NCBI GenBank assembly: GCA_946803715.1
Contig: CAMPET010000246.1
Coordinates: 1,294 to 13,904 of the forward strand
Direction of reading: 5' to 3'
DNA length: 12,611 nt
Origin: Beroe ovata
Taxonomy: Eukaryota; Ctenophora; Nuda; Beroida; Beroidae
Shown: positions 6,901 to 12,611 of the stretch, in pieces
How positions within the stretch are numbered: the stretch's first letter is position 1
Layout: every line of letters starts with the position of its first letter
Notes under the pieces: generated by a model
Told to the model about the DNA's origin: nothing
What the model saw: the letters and a program-made list of their open reading frames with translations, nothing else
Database searches by the model: none
Position numbers and translations under genes: made by a program

Positions 6901-9900
6901 TTTGACGCCTCTGATTTAGCTTTAATGATACCGCCCCTTATGACCGTGCGCCGGCTTTCACTTATCGGTTTCATTATATTTTGTTGCTTGTAAACAGCCA
7001 ATAATTCATTGCTTGACTTCATTTTAGTATCATCACCACGCCCGACGCTTATGCATAGCAAGAGGAATTCAGTGAATCACTGCACATTCCAATACTCACG
7101 AGGCTATACCATATCTGCACTGACCCCGAAACCGAATGATGATGTCTCGATAGATCTGAGATCGCCACAATATCTCGTTCACGATATCCATTTCATTCCC
7201 GACAACCACGATTCCACTTCATTCCACACATCATTTACCTAACGATGATTTCTCTAGAATTTGAAAGGACTGAAGAACAAGTACAACTTGCTGGTTCACG
7301 AGCTGAAAACGTCGGAGATCCCTGACTACAGTGTGACAGTGATGGGGTTCATTAATACCATCCTGGTCAGCACTGACTCACGACTAGAGAGGAACAGTAT
7401 CAGGAATCAGCTAGCAGGTAATTAGGAATTGGACCATTCTATCACGCAAAATGTGTCATCTCCACCACAAGATTTATAACATGTTACTACCCTAATTGCA
7501 TCATTCTCATTCTCAGATCATATGCCTGTAAATCACAGGTCATGTTTGTTCATTTCTCTTCGTTTTTCCCTGGCACTCATGCCCAGTCTTATTATCTCAA
7601 TAATCCACGAATGCTCGTCACCCACACATCACACATTGTCACACATTGTCTCCATGGCAGGTCACACAATACGACACGTCATTGTCTGGTGGACAGGCCG
7701 GTCGTCTATACTCTGACCAAAACCCATGACAAGCTTATGACATACGAGTAATCGTTGCCATGATCCTTGACTGTGCAGCAGCGCATATGAAATTGTCCAG
7801 AACCATGTGCCAAGCTGGTCATGAGTATTGTCATGTCTCTCTTGGCAGTTTTTCCGGAGCATCAGCCTCACATTATGACCCGGCTCCGGTAAGTTATTCG
7901 GCATCGGGCTCGGCACAAACTGTGCTAACTGAATTCAGTTAGTGAATAGTGAATAGCATGGGGAAGAAGTTTCAATTTGGATGGACAGTTGTAATTAATT
8001 CTGAATTCATCAGACTTTTTATAATCGCTAATCTCATCTCCATGCTACTTCAAGGATGAGCAAGATAGGATCATGCAATCGTTACCTATTCACAATGTAT
8101 AGAGAATACATAAGGAATGTACAATGTACATTCTCACATCACACTCGATATGATCATACGTAGTGCAGTCATATCCTTATCTTGAGCTACCGCGACGCCC
8201 TAACATATTGTAACACCTCGTGTCTAGCAACTCTGTATAATATCGATTCTGTAAATCTTATTTTTGCCGTTTCTTTTTCGAATAAAAAAAGAGGATATGA
8301 AGTTGAAGTTCTGCTTGTTCTGCAAGTTCCGGATAAAACGCTACCTCAAGCGGAACTGTGAGTTTGAAAACCTACAATCTCTTTCCCCCTTCTTATCTCT
8401 ATGCAAGTTTATCTGAATTCATTGTATGTGTTTTCTAACAAACTGTATAGTTGTCATGATCAACAACCGCGTATTCAGATAGTGTTTTGATGATCCATGA
8501 GCTTTGTTGCTTTGACTCCATTTCTTTTCTCACAAGTCCACATTGTATGTTCTCAGTACGTCATGACGTCATGCACTATTTGCTTCACGATTTATAATTG
8601 TGCCCAATTGATCTTCACATACATAGTACTATTACCAGAAAGGTTAGTAAACTCTTATGAGATGTTGTGGACTATGATAGCGCTAACTGTAACTATGAAG
8701 CGTTGCCTTGGTAACCCAAGTATTCATGGGACTGTATAATTGACCGTTAATTGATCTGGTAATTGGTTAATCGATGCAACGTCAAATACCATTGCGGTAC
8801 ATGATATTATTATGGTGCTACGCAAGAAGCCTATCTTTTAACTAGGTTTCGTTTTATTTTGGTTGCATATGATTCCCCCTTTCTCACTCAGCAATTTTCA
8901 TAATTCTCTTGCGATTTTCCATTTGTCGTGAAGCCCATGCGCTTTAATAAAAGAAAATGTTAAATTTTCCGAGAAGATCATATTAAAATGGAAAATATAT
9001 TCAGCTGGATTTCGTGCAACAATGAATTATCATCGTAATAATCATGCATTATTTCTAAATACCTCACGCGCTGGACTGCGACTGTTATCTTCCTCCGAAT
9101 TTGTCACATATGTTCACTACGGTTATAATAGTGAATCTGGATATTTCCTAAGTTCCTGATTGGCTCCCCATCGTCGACCTTCAACTAAATTCTGAGTTGT
9201 TATGGATAGTAACCCTAGTAAAGTAGTTGGTGTGGAAGTTGGTGTGGATCATTTTTAAAGAAGTCCTTGAGTTTTTTTTTCCAAATTTTGTGTTCTGTCC
9301 AATCAGAAATACTACTAGCAGATTATTTCATTGTTGATATTCGCATTGCACCAGGTAAAAGTGCTGAATGGTGACGTTATTTGAACTGAAGCTGCATACT
9401 TTTATACTCAGTAATATTGGTAAAGTTGGAACACTCTATTTGATTTTACAAAATGATCTCACCGTCTTTTGTAAAGCAGCACAAAGTTGCGTTTTAAAAC
9501 CTGTGTCTATTCGCTCAAATGAAAACTCCCATAGCTGCCTAGCCTTTGCATATTAACGCGGTGCAAAGTGAATTTGACAGTGTGAAAAGGTATACAAAAC
9601 GCAAATAAGGTGTCGATGAAACGTCAGATGTTATATACCTGCAATAAATTCTGGAAATTTCTATTCTCAGTTTTACATGATATTATAGTCCTTCGGCAAA
9701 TTTAGTTGTTACTATCTATAGCATAGAGTTTTATGCTTATAAAATATTCTGCTGATTTGCAAAGCTTCATTTGAGTCATAATAACGCTTTTGCAATGTTA
9801 AAGGTTCGGTCGCGTCTTTTTCAATATCCGAGCATCATGGTTCTGACAATGATAAATTCTTCACATACCAAGTCATGGTTTCTTATCAGAACACATTTGT

Positions 9901-12611
9901 CAGCAATTTCAGATCCGGTTCCACTCCATTTCTTGACAGATTCGTATATAATATGCCATGTTAATAAACCATTCCGAGTAAGTAATGAGATTTTGCTCAT
10001 GCGTGAGCTTCTCATAAAACTGCCACAGTATCATCAGTTATATGTTGTTTTCCGGGTTGCTTTTAGAGTTGTTCTCGAGTTGCGATGTTATCAATTGTGT
10101 GTGATTTTGATGTCAATTGTGTGTGATTTCAATTCAATAATTGTGTGTGATTTTGATGTCAATTGTGTGTGATTTCAATTCAATAATTTTTTGTGATTTT
10201 GATGTCAATTGTGCGTGATTTCTCGAAGTTAAAAGTTTGTGCTCAGATCATCCTAAACATTTGTACTAAGCTAGTTGTTTATTAATAGCTCATCTCGAGC
10301 GAAGAAGTCCGCATTTTTAATTGGTCATTATTCCCTGTTCTGTGTTTCCCGCGATATTAGAATGGCAGAAATTCATAATCTTTGTCTGACCTTCCGTAGT
10401 AGATACTGTTTGTTCGGTCTTTGACAGCCGATGTTTTGTTGCAATATAGTGAATAGTCAGATCCAACCTTATAGTCGATGTAGATGGCAACCAAAACGCG
10501 ATCAAACATAGAGTAGTCAATAGACTCACTGGATTGAACAATATCAAATGCGTCAGCAAAGCTCTCTTTGATGTGTTTTTCACGCGTTTCACTTCGTTGC
10601 AGATACAATATGTAGATTTTGCGCAGAAATATTACTTGCCTCTTGCTCGAGCTCGGATGGGTCCCGAATATAGTTTCCTATTATTCACACCCACTCACGC
10701 AATAACGTATCGTTCGCCATATGTAACGCACGAATACATTGCGTGTTTCTCAGTCTGTGTGTGTACGTGTCTGTCTGTGTGTGTGTCTACTGTCTGTAAC
10801 TGTACATGTTATTCTGTGTATTTGTCTGTGTGTGTGGCTGTGTGTGTGTGTGTGTGTGTGTGTGTCTGTGTGGCTTGTAGAGTGGGTCTGTGAGTTTTGC
10901 CCGTGTTTGGTGGGGTTTTGTGGGNTGGTGCTCTTTTGTCGCCCCCCTCCCCTCTTTCAATGTACCACATTCTTCTCCAATTGTTTGACTCTGTCAACCC
11001 CCCTCTTTCTGTCGTTCTGTGTCTTTGCGACTGAGAATGCAAAGTCTCGGTGTCAGGAATTATAGATTCACGCCGTGAGCGAGGCATTTCTTTGTAAGTT
11101 TGGAGAAGTTAAATCATCGGCAATGTTTCGCATGAGCCAAGAATGACTCTTCCAGAATTTCAACTCAGACGCATCCTCGAGATTTGTTTTTCTTGCACGA
11201 CTGCCCAATTTCCTCTCTTTTTCTTCTGCCAGTTTTAAACTTTTTTGAGATGAAGAAACTGTGTACATATCTACCACTCCAGTTGGAACTAATTTCTAAG
11301 TGTGAGACCGGTGAATTATCAACAAGCCTTCCACGAAAAAAACATCATATACACACACACGATCTATCCTTACGTTCATTTTGTTGTAGAAAGTACACAC
11401 TGCTGAAAATCTTGGCTTTGATTTAGGTGGATATTGCATAGGCTTGTGAATTGTTCCTATGTGTGATCCAAGTGACATGGTTTGAGCGCTATGTTGCTTG
11501 AAATATTCAGACACGTGCTAAGTTGGAGCTCGGAAGACCGTAAGTGAGAGAGATGGCGTGAATCCTTCGATTTGTTTTCATCTTCGTCACCCAGTTGATC
11601 TCAGAATAGCCTACACCTCACCAAGTACTAACAGCCCTCACCTCACCTTCATTGCAAACTTATTCTCCACTCTCCCCTCCCTCCCTCCCAACTCAGCCCC
11701 TCCCTCCCAACTCAGCCCCTCCCCTCTCTCCTCTCCCTCTCTCCTCTCCCCTACTCTCCCCCACTCTCCCTTCCTCACTCACACATTCCCTCCCTCAGCA
11801 ATCCAACTGCCTGAGCTTGTGGAGCAACTCCGATGCAAGGAATCAGATGACGACCTTCTCATCCAGTTGGACACCTACCTGGACCACATTGCTCAAGATG
11901 GACAGGATGACACGGACAGTATTGGGGACGAAATTGATAATCCAGAGTATCTCTTCTCACAGCTCTTCTCCAAGGTGAGTGTCAGTACTCAGTACGGCGA
12001 CACGGCGTGTGCTCCTTCATCAACATTGTTTCTATACCCCACTTATCAATATCCCTCATTTCAGATGTGCAATTTGCCCGAGTGTGCGAACCTCATTGCA
12101 ATTCTACAGAATCTCGTGGTAATCGAGCCAGAAACCAAGCATTTCTCCGCCACGTGGCAGTGTCTGGAGAAACTTACTGACAGAGCCATTCTCAATGCTG
12201 AGACTTTGAATCCATCAGACTCCTTCGAAATCGAGCCCAATCATAAATCAGTAGGCACAGACTTCTCGAACGTTTCAAATGCATCTGTTCAGACTGATCG
12301 ATTAACAGAGAAATCAGAATCAGTTGAGATTTGTCACAAGTGCAAAAACTCAATATCTGGGCAGAGTTACATGATTTCAGATACTAATTTAACATCCGCC
12401 CTAAACAACCGAACTCCTAACGCCCCACCAGCACCGCCCCCACCTCCCGCTCCGCCTCTTCCACCGGGCATGGCGCGAGCGCCACCAGCGCCCCCACCGC
12501 CACCCCCTGGGGCGCCTCCAGCACCTCCCGCTCCGCCTCTTCCACCGGGCATGGTGCGAGCGCCACAAGCGCCCCCACCACCTCCTGCTCCGCCTCTTCC
12601 ACCGGGCATGG
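3652..12611 (+). CDS. INF2: INF2-like formin, 5' portion (N-terminal extension, GBD/DID armadillo region, start of FH1); partial at the window end
   Basis: Exons 3652-3939, 4185-4333, 4873-4999, 5140-5272, 6498-6613, 7258-7417, 11799-11974 and 12065-12611+ join in one frame for 565 residues. Formins nucleate and elongate unbranched actin filaments; INF2 can also depolymerise them and acts at the ER, mitochondria and cytosol. The region about 97-430 matches the INF2 GBD/FH3 diaphanous-inhibitory domain as I recall it: WLFNFLELDG, the RISDAMVQL helix, NVMVKKHIFDLLSALC, RNQLA then IQLPELVEQL, DDLLIQLD, LFSQLF. In family members this domain binds the C-terminal autoregulatory segment to hold the protein off. 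A linker (about 431-502) leads into FH1 proline blocks that bind profilin-actin. FH2 and the C-terminus lie past the window. The INF2 assignment rests on the DID segments; a related diaphanous-type formin is the alternative. Exon 1 is the least certain part. Confidence 0.88.
4185..4333 (+). CDS. INF2: Formin exon 2: start of the GBD/DID (residues 97-145 plus two bases)
   Basis: Acceptor CATTTTCAG precedes AAA at 4185; donor GTGAGT begins at 4334; the exon ends in phase 2. It encodes KVPKVGRWGKALKGAKES, resembling the tryptophan and basic N-terminal segment of INF2, then an acidic/serine stretch and PEKLIELIKDHPT, which leads into the first DID helices. Confidence 0.85.
4334..4872 (+). other. 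Formin intron 2 (539 bases)
   Basis: It holds a short (TG)n run (4380-4396), two X-box-like motifs (4619-4632 near match, 4645-4658 full match), and near its 3' end a TTGCTTTGCAG acceptor-like site (4748-4758) followed by several GTGTCAA elements. No gene is seen. Confidence 0.75.
4645..4658 (+). promoter_or_regulatory. X-box-like motif in intron 2
   Basis: GTTTCCATAGTAAC matches RYYNYYATRRNRAC completely. A one-mismatch relative, GTCGCCATAGACAC, lies 26 bases upstream at 4619-4632. Paired X-box-like sites can bind RFX factors; enhancer function here is inference. Confidence 0.25.
4873..4999 (+). CDS. INF2: Formin exon 3: DID helices (residues 146-188)
   Basis: I place the acceptor after CGTTCCGTTAG (AG at 4871-4872). 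The first base completes threonine 146, and the translation CKTYVAAKKRFKSADNMWLF then aligns without gaps to the corresponding INF2 segment. The donor is GTAAGT at 5000, phase 0. A stronger-looking acceptor at 4757-4758 would add 114 in-frame bases containing TAA TAA, so it is not the productive one. Confidence 0.85.
5000..5139 (+). other. Formin intron 3 (140 bases), mostly tandem repeat
   Basis: It has a GTAAGT donor and CACTCTTCAG acceptor. About 100 of its 140 bases are the degenerate 16-bp repeat listed next, so the repeat begins within ten bases of the authentic donor. Confidence 0.88.
5007..5106 (+). repeat. Degenerate 16-bp tandem repeat carrying GTGAGT units
   Basis: About six copies related to CAAGTGAGTGTGGTGT. 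The hexamer GTGAGT recurs at 5009, 5025, 5041, 5073 and 5091, with a GTGTGT variant at 5057, spaced 16-18 bases (one 32-base gap spans the variant). Each is a good match to a 5' splice-site core. Confidence 0.92.
5140..5272 (+). CDS. INF2: Formin exon 4: DID helices (residues 189-232 plus one base)
   Basis: Acceptor CACTCTTCAG, donor GTAAGA at 5273, phase 1 exit. It encodes NFRISDAMVQLECISLIKTI followed by a conserved asparagine-serine-lysine-threonine-glycine turn and an aromatic helix. RISDA and the single cysteine match the armadillo repeat of INF2-type DIDs as I recall them. Confidence 0.92.
5273..6497 (+). other. Formin intron 4 (1225 bases)
   Basis: It contains two CACGTG E-boxes (5285-5290, 5476-5481), a short direct repeat of AATTGGGGGTATGC near 5447-5475, and AT-rich sequence. 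Open frames on both strands (5502-5750 plus, 5642-6040 minus) have no family resemblance and no supporting signals. I see no gene. Confidence 0.75.
6498..6613 (+). CDS. INF2: Formin exon 5: DID core helix (residues 233-271)
   Basis: Acceptor CTCCTGCAG, donor GTAAGA at 6614, phase 0 exit. The segment NVMVKKHIFDLLSALC is the strongest family signature in the window, differing from the human INF2 segment I remember only by conservative changes. The ATG at 6482 that opens this frame lies in the intron and is not a start. Confidence 0.93.
6614..7257 (+). other. Formin intron 5 (644 bases)
   Basis: Its 5' end holds three CACGTG sites between 6638 and 6686. The rest is AT-rich with a clear TTTCTCTAG acceptor. 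The open frames at 6876-7061 (minus) and 7009-7242 (plus) look random. Confidence 0.75.
6635..6686. promoter_or_regulatory. Cluster of three CACGTG E-boxes
   Basis: CACGTG occurs at 6638-6643, 6668-6673 and 6681-6686. The first sits in the 12-bp palindrome TTGCACGTGCAA (6635-6646), and a CpG-rich GCGCGCGC run lies between the first two. This site type is bound by bHLH-zip factors (MYC/MAX, MITF/TFE, USF families). Position about 25 bases after the exon 5 donor fits an intronic enhancer, which is inference. Confidence 0.3.
7258..7417 (+). CDS. INF2: Formin exon 6: dimerisation-side DID helices (residues 272-324 plus one base)
   Basis: Acceptor TTTCTCTAG, donor GTAATT at 7418 (weaker than the other donors), phase 1 exit. 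It encodes NLKGLKNKYNLLVHELKTSE, then PDYSVTVMGFINTILVSTDS and RNSIRNQLA. The asparagine-rich helix and the RNQL ending match the place where diaphanous-type formins have LRxEF. The weak donor leads into the longest intron. Confidence 0.9.
8115..8133. repeat. Perfect 9-bp inverted repeat with 1-base spacer
   Basis: GAATGTACA and TGTACATTC flank a single A. The TGTACA cores resemble steroid-receptor half sites, but those use a 3-base spacer, so I do not call a hormone response element. Confidence 0.4.
8292..8357 (+). CDS. Candidate 66-base cassette exon of the formin
   Basis: It is preceded by a pyrimidine tract (about 8258-8279) and an A-run ending in AG (8290-8291), and followed by GTGAGT at 8358. 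It is exactly 22 codons, starts and ends in phase 1 like the exon 6/exon 7 junction, and is open in that frame. It would insert EDMKLKFCLFCKFRIKRYLK and two more residues, a strongly basic, cysteine-containing segment, between RNQLA and SIQLPEL. No such insert is known to me in this part of formins, and the A-run before AG is a poor acceptor, so chance is quite possible. Confidence 0.3.
8564..8571. promoter_or_regulatory. CRE palindrome TGACGTCA with adjacent ACGTCA
   Basis: A full CREB/ATF palindrome at 8564-8571 is preceded by an overlapping-spaced ACGTCA half site (8558-8563). It lies in intron 6 far from a known promoter; function is inference. Confidence 0.25.
10091..10222 (+). repeat. 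46-bp tandem repeat, about 2.8 copies
   Basis: Units begin near 10097, 10143 and 10189 and share GATTTTGATGTCAATTGTG and TGTGATTTCAATTCAATAAT. Each unit is itself built of two related halves with GTGTGTGATTT, so an older shorter duplication underlies it. Confidence 0.9.
10750..10880 (+). repeat. TG/TCTG-rich microsatellite region
   Basis: Interrupted TG and TCTG runs, with a pure (TG)13 run at 10839-10865. Such alternating purine-pyrimidine DNA can adopt Z-form and is length-polymorphic. The open frames across it are low-complexity artefacts. The lone N at 10925 lies just downstream. Confidence 0.93.
11671..11798 (+). repeat. Long polypyrimidine tract with tandem duplications before exon 7
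   Basis: TCCCTCCCAACTCAGCCCC is duplicated exactly (11682-11700 and 11701-11719). A 37-base pure pyrimidine run follows (11716-11752), containing a 13-bp tandem duplication of CCCTCTCTCCTCT (11722-11734, 11735-11747). The tract ends at the exon 7 acceptor. It can serve as the splice pyrimidine tract and has triplex (H-DNA) potential. Confidence 0.9.
11799..11974 (+). CDS. INF2: Formin exon 7: distal DID/coiled segment (residues 325-383)
   Basis: Acceptor CCCTCCCTCAG at the end of a long pyrimidine tract, donor GTGAGT at 11975, phase 0 exit. Translation IQLPELVEQLRCKESDDDLL continues directly from RNQLA of exon 6, as INF2 does across this junction. An acidic Asp/Glu-rich loop follows, then PEYLFSQLFSK. 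Confidence 0.92.
12065..12611 (+). CDS. INF2: Formin exon 8: end of DID, linker and start of FH1 (residues 384-565, continues)
   Basis: Acceptor CCTCATTTCAG; the frame is open to the window edge. Residues 384-430 form the last helices (MCNLPECANLIAILQNLVV, then a WQCLEKLTDRAIL helix). A polar linker follows with a single C-x-x-C pair (ICHKCK, cysteines about 473 and 476), which is too little to claim a zinc site. FH1 begins about residue 503. The ATG at 12065 is an internal methionine. Confidence 0.92.
   Translation, partial: MCNLPECANLIAILQNLVVIEPETKHFSATWQCLEKLTDRAILNAETLNPSDSFEIEPNHKSVGTDFSNVSNASVQTDRLTEKSESVEICHKCKNSISGQSYMISDTNLTSALNNRTPNAPPAPPPPPAPPLPPGMARAPPAPPPPPPGAPPAPPAPPLPPGMVRAPQAPPPPPAPPLPPGM
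12422..12611 (+). repeat. INF2: FH1 proline-rich coding repeat
   Basis: Three blocks end in APPLPPGM, with the DNA core GCTCCGCCTCTTCCACCGGG repeated at spacings of about 81 and 57 bases, separated by RAP and runs of five or six prolines. Proline runs of this kind are profilin-binding sites in formins. The third block is cut by the window edge, so the total repeat number is unknown. Confidence 0.92.

Larger units (their letters stand above)
7418..11798 (+). other. Formin intron 6 (4381 bases)
   Basis: This is by far the longest intron. Contents in order are a small palindrome (8115-8133), a candidate 66-base cassette exon (8292-8357), an ACGTCA doublet with a full CRE (8564-8571), an unassigned AT-rich stretch 8740-10090, a 46-bp tandem repeat (10091-10222), a minus-strand open frame with an AATAAA downstream (10608-10278), a TG-rich microsatellite (about 10750-10880), one N (10925), and a pyrimidine tract before exon 7. 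I recognise no transposon or nested gene. Confidence 0.75.

Noticed and set aside
8115-8133. Hormone response element suggested by the TGTACA inverted repeat
   Set aside because: Steroid receptor elements need a 3-base spacer; here it is one base.
10534-11087. Cysteine/valine-rich ORFs across the TG microsatellite, resembling small cysteine-rich proteins
   Set aside because: The cysteines come from TGTGTG repeats and one frame includes the N; this is low-complexity artefact.
11652-11978. Proline-rich ORF of 108 codons before exon 7, which could suggest another FH1-like domain
   Set aside because: The prolines come from the CCT/CCC splice tract, and this frame differs from the formin frame in exon 7.
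12367-12609. Glycine-rich minus-strand ORFs
   Set aside because: They are the complement of the proline-rich FH1 coding sequence.
1-12611. Transposon, retroelement, tRNA/rRNA, CRISPR or bacterial defence system
   Set aside because: I found no reverse transcriptase, transposase or integrase motifs, no tRNA-like arms, no regularly spaced direct repeats with unique spacers, and no operon structure.

Overview
The window looks like animal (metazoan) nuclear DNA. The genes are split by canonical GT-AG introns, coding density is low, the introns carry microsatellites and AT-rich filler, and both recognisable genes belong to animal families. The two proteins are well diverged from what I remember of the vertebrate ones, and the non-coding DNA is rich in small tandem repeats. 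I infer an invertebrate, possibly marine, but cannot fix the phylum. There is one ambiguous base at 10925.

Layout. Positions 1-1084 hold no gene I can support. A two-exon SLC22-family (organic cation/anion/carnitine transporter-like) gene lies on the minus strand at 2781 to 1085 and appears complete at 526 residues. An 870-base spacer (2782-3651) separates its start codon from that of the next gene, so the two are head to head. From 3652 to the window end the plus strand carries the 5' part of a formin most like INF2. Eight coding exons are joined by seven GT-AG introns in a single frame, giving 565 residues: a novel-looking N-terminal extension (1-96), the GTPase-binding/diaphanous-inhibitory armadillo region (about 97-430), a linker, and the start of the proline-rich FH1 domain. 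FH1 is cut by the window edge, and FH2 and the C-terminal regulatory motif must lie beyond it.

The two genes are functionally unrelated as far as known: one is a plasma-membrane solute transporter, the other an actin nucleator. Their only visible link is the shared upstream spacer.

I found no mobile-element gene, CRISPR array, RNA gene or prokaryote-style system. The most interesting material is at the RNA-processing level of the formin gene. It includes a six-codon upstream ORF in a strong start context; an upstream 3' splice site for exon 3 that would add two tandem stop codons; an array of GTGAGT decoy donors filling intron 3; a 66-base symmetric-phase candidate cassette exon alone in the 4.4-kb intron 6; and a tandemly duplicated decoy 3' splice site in front of exon 7. 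In coding sequence there is a 15-bp minisatellite at the transporter C-terminus, a repeat at the formin N-terminus, and repeated proline blocks in FH1. All homology calls are from reading and memory, with no database search.
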